A DNA stretch of 64,000 nucleotides from Streptomyces sp. NBC_01214 (GTDB lineage Bacteria > Actinomycetota > Actinomycetes > Streptomycetales > Streptomycetaceae): assembly GCF_026340975.1 (NCBI RefSeq), contig NZ_JAPEOS010000003.1:1240001-1304000 (forward strand), read 5' to 3'. Below, in pieces: positions 9,013 through 17,939 of this stretch. Every line of letters starts with the position of its first letter. Position 1 is the stretch's first letter. A program made the translations under genes and the position numbers. The notes under the pieces were generated by a model that worked only from the letters and a program-made list of their open reading frames with translations, did not search any database and had not been told where the DNA came from.

Positions 9013-9146
9013 CGGCGGGCCCGGCAGACGGCCTGGCAGACGGCACGACAGGCGGCCCGACGGCCCCGGTCGGCGCGCGGCCGTTCGGAGCAAGGGAGGG
9101 CGCGCCTCGCCCCGGCCCGCCACGGGCCCCGCGTACGGTCCGCTGC

Positions 9147-10541
9147 ATGACCGCTCGTACACCGCACCAGCCCTCCGCACTCACCCGCCGCGCGGCCCTG
9201 ACCGGGCTCGCCGCGGGGGCCGGGGCGCTCGCCGTCGGGGGCGGGGCCCGCACCGCGGCCGCCGCGCCCAAGCCGTCCGGCAAGGCCGTGGATCCCACAC
9301 CCGGAGCGATGAAGCTCTTCGCCGATCCCGGCTTCAACTTCGCGGGCCTGCTCGCGCTCGGCGCCGCCGGCATGCGTGCCTCCGAGGTGGGCGAGGTGCT
9401 GACCGCGGTCAACACCATCAATGCGGCGGGTCTGTCCGAGCAGACGTTCAGCGACACCTTCCGCGCCTGGGGGGACCGGCTCGCCGCGCCCCCGGCTGCC
9501 GGCCGCCACGGCCACGGGACCCCCTCGCAGACCCGCCGCTTCCGGTCCCTGCGCGCCGCCCAGTACTACGCGCAGGCGCTCTTCTACGTGCTCGGCACCG
9601 ACCACCCCGGTGACGAGGAGGCCGTCTACCTGGCCGGGCGGGGAGCCTGGGACACCTTCGCCGAGCTCTGCTCACCGGCCGCCGTCCGCGCGAAGGTCCC
9701 GTACGGCAAGACCCACCTGCCGGTGTGGTTCTTCCGTCCGGACGGTCCCGCCGAGCCGCGCCCCACCGTGATCCTCACCAACGGCAGCGACGGCCAGAAC
9801 CTCGACATGTGGACCTACGGCGTGGCCGCCGCCCTCGGCCGGGGCTGGAACGCCCTCGTGTACGACGGACCCGGCCAGGGGCAGCTGCTGTTCGTGGAGG
9901 AGATCCCCTTCACCACCCGCTGGGAGAAGGTGGTCGCCCCGCTCATCGACTGGCTGGAGCACCGCAAGGACGTGGACGGCGGCCGGATCGCGCTCACCGG
10001 CCTCAGCATGGGCGGCAACCTGGTCGCCCGCGCCGCCGCCTTCGAGCACCGGCTCGCCGCCGTCGCCTGCCAGCCCGGCTGCGTCAGCCCCTGGCTGGGC
10101 TTCGACGCGGAGCTGCGCGCCATCGTCACCCCCGACAAGGAGGAGACCAACCGGGTCTGGAACGAGGAGGTCGTCCCGGAACTGACTCCGGAGCTCGCCT
10201 TCACCGTCAAGAAGCGCTTCGAGATCTTCGACGGGCAGGCACTGCGCCAGGCCCGTGAGGGCGTCGTGCCCACGGACATCTGGACCCCGGCGCAGGTGGC
10301 CATGGGCCTCGACATCACCAAGGTGGTCGGGAGGATCAAGGCCCCGACGCTCGTCCTGGACTACGACTTCGAGCTGTTCTACCCGGGCCAGCCGCAGCAG
10401 ATGTACGACCTCCTGCGCACGCGCCGCGAGTACGTGAAACTGACAGAGGCCACCGGGGCGCAGTTGCACTGCTCCCCGATGGCCCCGCAGCAGCACTGCG
10501 ACGTCGTCTTCGACTGGCTCGCCGACGTGCTCCAGCGCTAG
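9147..10541 (+). CDS. Tat-exported alpha/beta hydrolase
   Basis: 464 residues with a Tat signal (LTRRAALTGLAAGAGALAVGG). An N-terminal helical cap (about 50-190) precedes the hydrolase core: TVILTNGSDGQNLDMW, VYDGPGQGQLLF, and the nucleophile elbow ALTGLSMGGNLVARAA. LDYDFELFYPGQPQQMY and the late HCSPMAPQQHCD supply the probable acid and His. This layout matches FrsA/DUF1100-like and dienelactone-hydrolase-like esterases. The ATG at 9147 sits at the signal; the upstream open frame is only GC-rich read-through. Confidence 0.87.
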   Translation: MTARTPHQPSALTRRAALTGLAAGAGALAVGGGARTAAAAPKPSGKAVDPTPGAMKLFADPGFNFAGLLALGAAGMRASEVGEVLTAVNTINAAGLSEQTFSDTFRAWGDRLAAPPAAGRHGHGTPSQTRRFRSLRAAQYYAQALFYVLGTDHPGDEEAVYLAGRGAWDTFAELCSPAAVRAKVPYGKTHLPVWFFRPDGPAEPRPTVILTNGSDGQNLDMWTYGVAAALGRGWNALVYDGPGQGQLLFVEEIPFTTRWEKVVAPLIDWLEHRKDVDGGRIALTGLSMGGNLVARAAAFEHRLAAVACQPGCVSPWLGFDAELRAIVTPDKEETNRVWNEEVVPELTPELAFTVKKRFEIFDGQALRQAREGVVPTDIWTPAQVAMGLDITKVVGRIKAPTLVLDYDFELFYPGQPQQMYDLLRTRREYVKLTEATGAQLHCSPMAPQQHCDVVFDWLADVLQR

Positions 10542-10561
10542 CAGGACGTCTGGAGGACCTC

Positions 10562-12373
10562 CTAGAAGGTCAGGTTCCAGGAGTCGACCTTGCCGGTGTC
10601 GCCGCCGGCGTTGTCGTTGACCCGCAGCTTCCAGGTGCCGTTCGCGACCTCGGAGGAGGCGTTCACGGTGTAGACCTGGTTGATGTTGTCCGTGCTGCCG
10701 CCCGAACGGTTGTGCACGGTGTAGACGGTGCCGTCCGGCGCGACCAGGTCGACCTTGAGGTCACCGATGTAGGTGTGCACGACGTTCACGCCCACCTTGA
10801 GGGTGGCCGGGGCGTTGCCGGTGACACCGCTGACGGTGATCGGGCTCTCCACCGTGGTGTTGTCGCCGATGGCGACGTCACCGGTGTTCTCGAAGTACTT
10901 CCCGGGCGGCGGGGTGCTGCCGACGGCCTTCAGCGCGTCGACCTGGCCCTCGCCGAAGAAGCCGTTCTTCGCCGTGGTGCCCTTGCAGCGGCTGTCCGAC
11001 GGGCAGGCGACGTCGTTTGCCTGGGTGGCCAGCTTGTCGCGCAGCTGCGCCGGGGTGATGCCCGGGTTGGTGCTGACCAGCAGCGCCGCCACACCGGCGA
11101 CGTGCGGGGACGCCATCGAGGTGCCGCTCATGGAGCCGTACTTGCCGCCCGGCAGGGTGCTGTAGACGCCGACCGTGTCGCCGCCGGGGGCCGTCACGTC
11201 GACGACGTTCAGGCCGTAGTTGGAGTACGAGGCCTTCGCGGTGGTGCCCATGGCCGAGACCGTGACCACGCCCGGGAGCTCGGTCGGGATGTCCAGGCAG
11301 GCGTTGGTGATGGTGCGGGTGACCGGCGTCGAGTCGTTCGGGCTCTCGGTGTCGGTCGTCTTGTTGGCCAGGTCGAGGTTGGAGTTGCCGGCCGCTGCGA
11401 CCTGGAGCGAGCCCTTGCCCTCGGCGTACTCCTGGGCGCGCTTGACGCCCTCGATGATCGCGGCCTGGTCGGCGTTGTCCGGGCAGTTGAACTGCCACGG
11501 GTCCGTGTAGTAGCTGTTGTTGGTGACCTTGAAGCCGTGGTCACCGGCCCACATGAAGCCGCAGACCGTGTTCTCGGCGAAGAAGAGCGAGGAGCCCGGC
11601 TCGGCGATGCGCACCGAGGAGATCTTCACGCCCGGGGCCACGCCGATGACGCCCTTGCCGTTCTTGGCGGCCGCGACCGTGCCGGCCACGTGCGTGCCGT
11701 GGGTGCCGACGTCCCGCCAGGCACCCGTACGGGTGTCCGGCTTGCCGTAGGCACAGGAGGCGGAGTCCGCCGCGTTGAAGTTCGGGGCCAGGTCCTGGTG
11801 CTGGTCGTCCACACCGGTGTCCAGGATGCCGACCTTGACGGAGGCGGAACCGGTGGTCACGGCCCAGGCCTGGTCGGCCTTGATCTGGGTCATGTCCGCG
11901 CGGACCGGCTCGCCCGAAGGCGTCGTGGCTTGCGTCGGGTTGGCGGGCAGCGCCGGGTTGTAGGCGTCCGCCGGCACGTCCGAGGTGCGGGTGGCGCCGA
12001 CCTGCTGGACGCCGCTCACACCGCGCATGGTGGTGGCGAAGGAGCCGGACGCGGAGTGGGCGACGATCACGCCGATCGCGTCGTAGTACTGGAACACCGT
12101 GCCGCTGTTGGCGGTTACGGCACCCCGCACCGCCGTGGTGTCACCGGGGGCCGTGATGACGAGGTAGGCACGGGTACCGGCAACCCAGGTCGCACTCTGG
12201 GAAGTCGGGGCCGCAGCCTTGGGGGCCGCCGCGGGGGCGGGGGCCGAGGAGCCGCCCGGCGAGACGGGGGCCGTGCCGGCGAGCGCGGCGGGGGCCCCGA
12301 AAGCGAGTGCCGCGCCGAGCGTGGCGGCCAGCACGAGGGTACGTCGAGGTCGGCTGGATATGTGGGGTATCAA
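10562..12373 (-). CDS. Secreted subtilisin-like serine protease (S8) with P-domain
   Basis: 603 residues in pre-pro-catalytic-P order. The signal is TLVLAATLGAALAFGAPAALA, followed by a propeptide to about residue 155. The catalytic triad is visible as VGILDTGVDDQHQD (Asp), GTHGTHVAGTVAA (His) and GTSMASPHVAG (Ser), with Asn in AAAGNSN. The last 110 residues form a proprotein-convertase P-domain (SPITVSGVTGNAPATLKV to DSWNLTF). The TTG start at 12373 is chosen because GGAGG lies five bases upstream. It is likely a nutritional or developmental exoprotease. Confidence 0.95.
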   Translation of the reverse strand: MIPHISSRPRRTLVLAATLGAALAFGAPAALAGTAPVSPGGSSAPAPAAAPKAAAPTSQSATWVAGTRAYLVITAPGDTTAVRGAVTANSGTVFQYYDAIGVIVAHSASGSFATTMRGVSGVQQVGATRTSDVPADAYNPALPANPTQATTPSGEPVRADMTQIKADQAWAVTTGSASVKVGILDTGVDDQHQDLAPNFNAADSASCAYGKPDTRTGAWRDVGTHGTHVAGTVAAAKNGKGVIGVAPGVKISSVRIAEPGSSLFFAENTVCGFMWAGDHGFKVTNNSYYTDPWQFNCPDNADQAAIIEGVKRAQEYAEGKGSLQVAAAGNSNLDLANKTTDTESPNDSTPVTRTITNACLDIPTELPGVVTVSAMGTTAKASYSNYGLNVVDVTAPGGDTVGVYSTLPGGKYGSMSGTSMASPHVAGVAALLVSTNPGITPAQLRDKLATQANDVACPSDSRCKGTTAKNGFFGEGQVDALKAVGSTPPPGKYFENTGDVAIGDNTTVESPITVSGVTGNAPATLKVGVNVVHTYIGDLKVDLVAPDGTVYTVHNRSGGSTDNINQVYTVNASSEVANGTWKLRVNDNAGGDTGKVDSWNLTF

Positions 12374-12592
12374 TGCGTCCTCCGAAGACCCGGTGGTCAG
12401 GCCGGGTCGAACGAAACGAGTGGTGGACGCAAGATGTCATGCACACGGCCTGCTACGGAAGTACCTTTTACAGCCGGGGGGTTCGGATATCGGTGGCCGA
12501 ATACCGACTATGGGTGCAAGTACGGAGAATGCGGCGGGCCGACCGGGCTGGGCACCGTGGGGGCGAGCCCTGCCCGGTCGGCCCGTGGGGGC

Positions 12593-12611
12593 GTGCCGGT
12601 TAGACCGGCAC
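12593..12611 (-). terminator. Short hairpin around the dctA stop codon
   Basis: An 8-bp stem (GTGCCGGT/ACCGGCAC) has the stop codon of the DctA gene in its 3-base loop. It could act as an intrinsic terminator, but there is no T-tract. Confidence 0.45.
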
Positions 12612-14024
12612 CCCGTCCTTGGGGGTGACCGAGGGCTGCGGTACGGAACTCGGGGTTCCATCGGAGCCATCGGAGCCATCGGAGCCGTCGGCCGCGGAGG
12701 ACCGCGCAGGTGCGTCCTGCTGCGGTGCCCCGTGCCCGTCGTCCACCAGCGTGCTCTCGTCGAACGGCAGCCGTCCTGCGAGGACTTCACGGGCGCGCGC
12801 GTGGTCGAGCTCCTTCGTCCACGTCCCGATGAGCACCGTTGCGACCGCGTTGCCCGCGAAGTTCGTCAGGGCCCGGGCCTCGCTCATGAACCGGTCGATG
12901 CCCACGATCAGCCCGACGCCGTCGACCAGTTCCGGCCGGTGCGACTGCAGTCCGCCGGCGAGGGTGGCCAGGCCCGCGCCGGTGACGCCGGCCGCACCCT
13001 TCGAGGCGATGATCATGAACAGCAGGAGCGAGATCTGCTCGCCCAGCGCCAGCGGCTTGCCCATCGCCTCGGCGACGAACAGCGAGGACATCGTCAGATA
13101 GATGGCCGTCCCGTCCAGGTTGAAGGAGTATCCGGTCGGCACGGTGATCCCGGTGACCGGCCGGGAGACCCCCAGGTGCTCCATCTTCGCGATCAGCCGG
13201 GGCAGCGCCGACTCCGAGGAGGAGGTCGAGAGGATCAGCAGGAACTCCCGTCCCAGATAGCGCAGCAGGGCGAAGACGCTGACCCCGGTGCACACCCGGA
13301 GCAGCGTGCCGAGGACCACGAACACGAAGACCAGGCAGGTCGTGTAGAAGCCGATCATGATGACGGCGAGGGACTTCAGCGCGTCGATGCCGGTGGCCCC
13401 GACCACCGCCGCGATCGCCCCGAAGGCGCCCACCGGAGCCGCCCACATGATCATCGCGAGTACCCGGAAGACCATCTTCTGGACGTGCCCGATGCCCCGC
13501 AGCACCGGCTCGCCCGCCGTGCCCATGGCCTGGAGCGCGAATCCGCAGAGCAGTGCCACCAGCAGCGTCTGCAGCACCTCGCCCCCGGTGAAGGCGGACA
13601 CCAGCGTGGTCGGAATGATCCCGAGCAGGAACTCCGGCGTGCTCTCGGCCCCGCCGGCCTTGGCCTGCGCCTCGCCCGCACTGCGCGCGGCCTCGGTCAG
13701 GTGCAGCCCGCTGCCGGGGTCCAGCAGGTTGCCGACCAGCAGGCCGATGGCCAGCGCCACCGTGGACATGACCATGAAGTAGCCGAGGGCGAGCCCGCCC
13801 ACGGCACCCACCTTGGCGGCCTTGCGCACGGATCCGATGCCCAGCACGATCGTGCAGAAGATCACGGGCGAGATCATCATCTTGATGAGGTTGACGAAGC
13901 CGGTGCCCAGCGGTTTGAGCTCCACGGCCACGCCGGGGGCGGCGAAGCCGACGGCGATGCCGAGCAGCACCGCGCCGATCACCGCGATGTAGAGATAGTG
14001 CGTTCTGTCGCGCCTGGCGGCCAC
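12600..14024 (-). CDS. dctA: C4-dicarboxylate:cation symporter (DctA family)
   Basis: 474 residues with the DAACS-family pattern. TM1 is LYIAVIGAVLLGIAVGFAAPGVA. FVNLIKMMISPVIFCTIVLGI and the Ser-rich STSSSESALPRLIAKME hairpin follow, with the binding-site PTGYSFNLDGTAIYLTMSSLF. It imports succinate, fumarate or malate with cations. The GTG at 14024 has AGGAGG four bases upstream and begins the first helix; a longer frame upstream is antisense to the kinase gene. The C-terminal Asp/Gly/Ser-rich tail (DGSDGSDGSDG) is unstructured. The divergent two-component pair at 14130 is the obvious regulator. Confidence 0.93.
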   Translation of the reverse strand: MAARRDRTHYLYIAVIGAVLLGIAVGFAAPGVAVELKPLGTGFVNLIKMMISPVIFCTIVLGIGSVRKAAKVGAVGGLALGYFMVMSTVALAIGLLVGNLLDPGSGLHLTEAARSAGEAQAKAGGAESTPEFLLGIIPTTLVSAFTGGEVLQTLLVALLCGFALQAMGTAGEPVLRGIGHVQKMVFRVLAMIMWAAPVGAFGAIAAVVGATGIDALKSLAVIMIGFYTTCLVFVFVVLGTLLRVCTGVSVFALLRYLGREFLLILSTSSSESALPRLIAKMEHLGVSRPVTGITVPTGYSFNLDGTAIYLTMSSLFVAEAMGKPLALGEQISLLLFMIIASKGAAGVTGAGLATLAGGLQSHRPELVDGVGLIVGIDRFMSEARALTNFAGNAVATVLIGTWTKELDHARAREVLAGRLPFDESTLVDDGHGAPQQDAPARSSAADGSDGSDGSDGTPSSVPQPSVTPKDGVPV

Positions 14025-14129
14025 GATGCCTCCTGGTGGTGAAGTCGTCCGGGGAGACCATCGCCCAGGGCTGTGACCCCGGTCACCCTTGCGTTCATTG
14101 AGTTCACGACCCGGTGCACACTGAGCGCC

Positions 14130-15746
14130 ATGTTCCGCTTCCCCCGCCCCCCGCGCAGCCTCGCCGGCCAGCTCTTCGCCATGCAGGTGCTGCTGGTCGC
14201 CGTGGTCGTCGCCGGCTGCGCCGTCTTCGCGTACGCCACGGCCCGGGGCCAGGCCGAGGAGGCCGCCCGGCGCCAGGCCGGAGCCGTGGCTCGCGCGGTC
14301 GCCGACTCCCCGTCCGTACGCGAGGCCGTACGGGGAGCGGCGGGCGGGACCGACCCGTCGGCCCTGCTCCAGCCCTACGCGGAGCAGGTCCGGGCGCACT
14401 CCGGAGTGGCCTTCGTGACGATCATGTCCCCGGACGGGCGGCGCTGGACCCACCCCGACCCCCGCCGGATCGGCGAGCCCTTCATGGGCAACACCGCCCC
14501 CGCGCTGCGCGGCGAGACCTTCAGCGAGACGTACACCGGCACCCTCGGTCCCTCCATCCGCGTGGTCACCCCGCTCCAGGACGAGGGCCGGATCATCGGC
14601 CTGGTCAGCGCGGGGATCACCGTCCGCGCCATCAGCGACCGGCTGGCCGCGCAGCTCTCCGCCCTCGCCTGGGTCGCGGGCGGCGCGCTCGCCCTCGGCG
14701 GCGTGGGCACGTACGTCGTCAATGCGAGGCTGCGCCGTCACACTCATGGCATGAACGCGGCAGAGCTCAGCCGGATGTACGACTACCACCAGGCGGCCCT
14801 GCACGGGGTCCGCGAGGGGCTGCTGATGCTCGACGGGCAGCGCCGGATCACCTTGATCAACGACGCAGGACGTGAACTGCTGGGTCTACCTGGGGAGGTC
14901 ACCGGCACCGGGGTCGCCGACCTCGGTCTGCCGGCCCCGCTCACCGGGGCCCTGCTCGCGGACCGGCCCCGGGTGGACGAGGTGCACCTGACCGCGGACC
15001 GCGTGCTGGTGGTCAACAGCTCGCCGGTCGCGGGCGGCGGCCGCCGGGGCACCGTGGTCACCTTGCGCGACCACACGGAACTGCAAGCGCTGACCGGCGA
15101 ACTGGACCACGAGCGGGGCTTCACCCAGGCGCTGCGCTCCCAGGCCCACGAGGCGGCCAACCGACTGCACACCGTGGTCTCGCTCATCGAACTCGGTCGT
15201 GCGGACGAGGCGGTCGAGTTCGCCACCGCCGAGCTGGAACTCGCCCAGGCCCTCACCGACGAGGTGGTCACCGCGGTGGGGGAGCCGGTGCTGGTGGCGC
15301 TGCTGCTGGGCAAGGCCGCCCAGGCGCACGAGCGGGGCGTCGAACTGGTCGTCACCGCCGACAGCCGCAGTCTCGCCGAAGGAGGTGGGCTGCCGCCGGC
15401 CCGGGACCTGGTCACCGTGCTGGGCAACCTCATCGACAACGCGGTCGACGCGCTCACCGCCGTACCGGGGGCCCGGATCGCGGTGACCCTGCGGCCCGAG
15501 CCGGACGAACTGCTGTTGCGGGTCGCGGACAACGGACCCGGACTGCCCGAAGGGGTGGACGTGTTCCGCCGGGGCTGGTCCGGCAAGGGCGAGGGGCGCG
15601 GCCTCGGCCTCGCGCTGGTCCGGCAGGTGGCGGAGCGCTACGGCGGCGCGGTGGTCGCCGCGCAGGGCCCGGGCGGTGGCGCGGAGTTCACGGTCCGCCT
15701 GCCGATCACGCCCGCACCCGTTGCGGACCCGGGAGGTCCGCGATGA
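14130..15746 (+). CDS. CitA/DcuS-type sensor histidine kinase
   Basis: 538 residues. Transmembrane helix 1 (LAGQLFAMQVLLVAVVVAGCAVFAY) and helix 2 (LSALAWVAGGALALGGVGTYVV) enclose a periplasmic PAS-like sensor with SGVAFVTIMSPDGRRWTHPDP. A cytoplasmic PAS domain, a DHp helix with HEAANRLHTVVSLIELG (phospho-His in QAHEAANRLH) and an ATPase domain (GNLIDNAVDAL, DNGPGLPEG, GEGRGLGLALVRQ) follow. This build is that of di- and tricarboxylate sensors, matching the divergent dctA. It overlaps the regulator gene by four bases. Confidence 0.92.
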   Translation: MFRFPRPPRSLAGQLFAMQVLLVAVVVAGCAVFAYATARGQAEEAARRQAGAVARAVADSPSVREAVRGAAGGTDPSALLQPYAEQVRAHSGVAFVTIMSPDGRRWTHPDPRRIGEPFMGNTAPALRGETFSETYTGTLGPSIRVVTPLQDEGRIIGLVSAGITVRAISDRLAAQLSALAWVAGGALALGGVGTYVVNARLRRHTHGMNAAELSRMYDYHQAALHGVREGLLMLDGQRRITLINDAGRELLGLPGEVTGTGVADLGLPAPLTGALLADRPRVDEVHLTADRVLVVNSSPVAGGGRRGTVVTLRDHTELQALTGELDHERGFTQALRSQAHEAANRLHTVVSLIELGRADEAVEFATAELELAQALTDEVVTAVGEPVLVALLLGKAAQAHERGVELVVTADSRSLAEGGGLPPARDLVTVLGNLIDNAVDALTAVPGARIAVTLRPEPDELLLRVADNGPGLPEGVDVFRRGWSGKGEGRGLGLALVRQVAERYGGAVVAAQGPGGGAEFTVRLPITPAPVADPGGPR

Positions 15747-16453
15747 GCGGGGGCGAGGTGCGCGTACTGATCGTCGAGGACGACCCGGTGGCCGCCGACG
15801 CGCACGCGCTCTACATCGGCCGGGTGCCCGGCTTCACCGCCGTCGGCGCCGTCCAGTCCCTCGCCGAGGCCACCCGGTTCCTGGAGCGGACCCGTGTCGA
15901 CCTGCTGCTCCTGGACCTCGGCCTGCCCGACGGACACGGCCTGCGCTTCGCGCGCGGGCTGCGCGCCGCCGGACATCCCGTCGACGTGATCGTGGTGACC
16001 TCCGCGCGGGACCTGGCCGTGGTCCGCGAGAGCGTCTCCCTCGGTGTCGTCCAGTACGTACTGAAGCCGTTCGCGTTCCCCACCCTGCGCGAACGGCTCC
16101 TGCGGTACGCCGAGTTCCGCCAGACGGCGGGCGAGGCCGCCGGCCAGGACGACGTCGACCGGGCGATGGCCGCCCTGCGCGCACCCCGCCCGGCCGAGCT
16201 CCCCAAGGGGCTGAGCGCGCCGACCCTGGACCGGGTCGCCGCACTGCTGCGGTCGGCGCCCGAGGGGCTGACCGCAGCGGGGGCGGCCGAGGCGGCCGGG
16301 ATCTCCCGGATCACCGCCCGCCGATACCTGGAGCACCTGGTGGACACCGGCCGCGCGGACCGCACCCCCCGGTACGGCCAGGTCGGCCGCCCCGAACTGC
16401 ACTACCGCTGGCTGGCGGCGGGTGCGGCCGCCGGTTCGGTGTCGAAGGCGTAG
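15743..16453 (+). CDS. CitB/DcuR-type response regulator
   Basis: 236 residues. The receiver domain (LIVEDDPVAADAHALYIG, phospho-Asp in LLLLDLGLPDGHG, VVTSARD, Lys in LKPFAF) is followed by a C-terminal helix-turn-helix (GLTAAGAAEAAGISRITARRYLEHLVDTG). This is the CitB/DcuR subgroup. ATGA overlap with the kinase gene implies translational coupling. The likely target is the dctA promoter about 1.7 kb away. Its 3' end overlaps the convergent tyrosinase gene by 52 bp. Confidence 0.93.
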   Translation: MSGGEVRVLIVEDDPVAADAHALYIGRVPGFTAVGAVQSLAEATRFLERTRVDLLLLDLGLPDGHGLRFARGLRAAGHPVDVIVVTSARDLAVVRESVSLGVVQYVLKPFAFPTLRERLLRYAEFRQTAGEAAGQDDVDRAMAALRAPRPAELPKGLSAPTLDRVAALLRSAPEGLTAAGAAEAAGISRITARRYLEHLVDTGRADRTPRYGQVGRPELHYRWLAAGAAAGSVSKA

Positions 16454-17256
16454 AACTTCCGGTGGTCCAGCATGTCCGCCGGGGTCACGTCGTTCCAGGG
16501 CCGCATGGTGTCGTTCAGGTCGACGACGTTCTGCGTGCCCGCGCCCGGCAGGTACGTGGACCGGGGGTGCTTGGCCTGCCAGTCGGCCCACAGCTTGTCG
16601 ATGAACGCGTGGTGCATCCAGAACACCGGGTCGTTGGGGGAGGCCCCGGTGGACATCTGCCCGCCGACCCACACGTGCACGCGGTTGTGCAGGTTGGCGC
16701 CGCGCCAGCCCTCCAGGTTGTTGCGGAAGCCGTTGGAGGAGCTGTTCCAGGGCGCCATGTCGTAGACCGGCATGGCGAGTACGGAGTCCACCTCGGCCTT
16801 CGTCGGCAGCTGGGCGACGCCCGCACCGAGGTCACGGCGCAGGTAGGCGCGCCCGTCCACCCGCACGTTTATGTTCCACTTGCCCGTCGCGTACGCGAAC
16901 GGTCCGTCCATGACCTGCCCGTCGCGGGCCCGTCCGGTGCCGCCGAGGAAGTCGGCGGCCCAGAGGGAGGCGCGAGAGGTCCGGTCCACCGTCCAGTCCC
17001 AGTACGGGAGCGCCACGCTCGCGTCCACTTTCTGCAGCGCCTCCTCGAACTCCAGGAGGAAGCGCCGGTGCCACGGCAGGAAGGAGGGGGAGCGGTGGCC
17101 GACGCGGTCGCCCGAGTCGGTGTCGCTCATGATGAAGCCGTTGTGGGTGGTGACGAAGCGGTCGTAGACGCCGGTGCGCTTGAGCTCCTGCAGGGCCGAG
17201 ACGAAGGCGCGCTTCTCCTCGGGGGTCAGCGTGGCCTGGTTCTTGCGGACGGTCAT
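16402..17256 (-). CDS. melC2: Tyrosinase (MelC2), second copy
   Basis: 284 residues. The six copper ligands fall at the positions usual for Streptomyces tyrosinase: H38, H54, H63, H190 and H194 (NLHNRVH) and H216 (FWMHH). It lacks a signal and relies on its MelC1 for copper and export. The start overlaps the melC1 stop (ATGA type), so the two are translated together. Compared with the copy at 767 it is the more canonical melanin enzyme. Confidence 0.94.
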   Translation of the reverse strand: MTVRKNQATLTPEEKRAFVSALQELKRTGVYDRFVTTHNGFIMSDTDSGDRVGHRSPSFLPWHRRFLLEFEEALQKVDASVALPYWDWTVDRTSRASLWAADFLGGTGRARDGQVMDGPFAYATGKWNINVRVDGRAYLRRDLGAGVAQLPTKAEVDSVLAMPVYDMAPWNSSSNGFRNNLEGWRGANLHNRVHVWVGGQMSTGASPNDPVFWMHHAFIDKLWADWQAKHPRSTYLPGAGTQNVVDLNDTMRPWNDVTPADMLDHRKFYAFDTEPAAAPAASQR

Positions 17257-17639
17257 GCCGCACCTCCGAAGGGAACGAGGGCGGCGCCCTGGAGATCGCG
17301 GACGGCCGCGCGCGCGAGCAGCTTCGGGTCGGCGAAGGTCTCGTAGTGGTTGATGACGCTGATCCAGGTGCCATCGGCGTTGCGCATGACGTGCAGTTCC
17401 CGGCCGTCTATTCGGACGGTGGGCTGGCCGGGCGAGTGGTGGCCGCCGTGGTGGCCGCCCCCGCCGGCGGTGATCTGTATGCGACGGCCCTGGTAGACCT
17501 CGTCGACCGTGCCCGGGGTGGTGGGCTCGGTGGGAGTCGCGGCGGCGTGCGTGGCGCCCGCGGCAGCGGCAGTCAGGCCAAGGACGGTGAGGGCACCGGC
17601 AGTTGTCCCCAAGGCCTGACGGCGAGTGATCTTGTTCAT
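17253..17639 (-). CDS. melC1: MelC1 tyrosinase copper chaperone, second copy
   Basis: 128 residues with a Tat signal (KITRRQALGTTAGALTVLGLTAAAAG). The mature part has VYQGRRIQI, a His/Gly-rich copper-binding stretch (GGGGHHGGHH), and the core RIDGRELHVMRNADGTWISVINHYETF. The ATG at 17639 is chosen because it starts the signal. It is the first gene of a melC1-melC2 pair. Confidence 0.92.
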   Translation of the reverse strand: MNKITRRQALGTTAGALTVLGLTAAAAGATHAAATPTEPTTPGTVDEVYQGRRIQITAGGGGHHGGHHSPGQPTVRIDGRELHVMRNADGTWISVINHYETFADPKLLARAAVRDLQGAALVPFGGAA

Positions 17640-17927
17640 GGTCCGAAGAGGTATCAGGGCTCGGGAGGGGGGTGGCCTGTATCCGGACATGGGGCGATAA
17701 GTTGCCGATAGAACAAGTTAGATGATCTTCCTGTCCAGAGCGGCTCCGGGGGTCTGGACCGGAAGATCTTCGGCGTTGAGTCTATTGAACGGTAATTTCT
17801 GGGGTTACTCGGGGGTTGTATGGGTGGGGTCACACTGGAGAGTCGGCCGGAAGCATAGCGTCATCGATACCCCGGCGGCGGCTCGCGCCGCTTTCGATCT
17901 CATCCGCGATTGGGGGAATTTGTACCC

Positions 17928-17939
17928 TATAGTCCCGAT
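17928..17939 (+). promoter_or_regulatory. Candidate -10 box for a leaderless gadB transcript
   Basis: TATAGT lies at 17928-17933, six bases before the ATG of the decarboxylase gene, and no ribosome site is visible there. That spacing would place transcription start at the A of ATG. No good -35 box is seen. Confidence 0.35.

Noticed and set aside
14025..14804. N-terminal extension of DctA in the same open frame
   Set aside because: It is antisense to the sensor kinase; AGGAGG before GTG 14024 and the first helix set the start.
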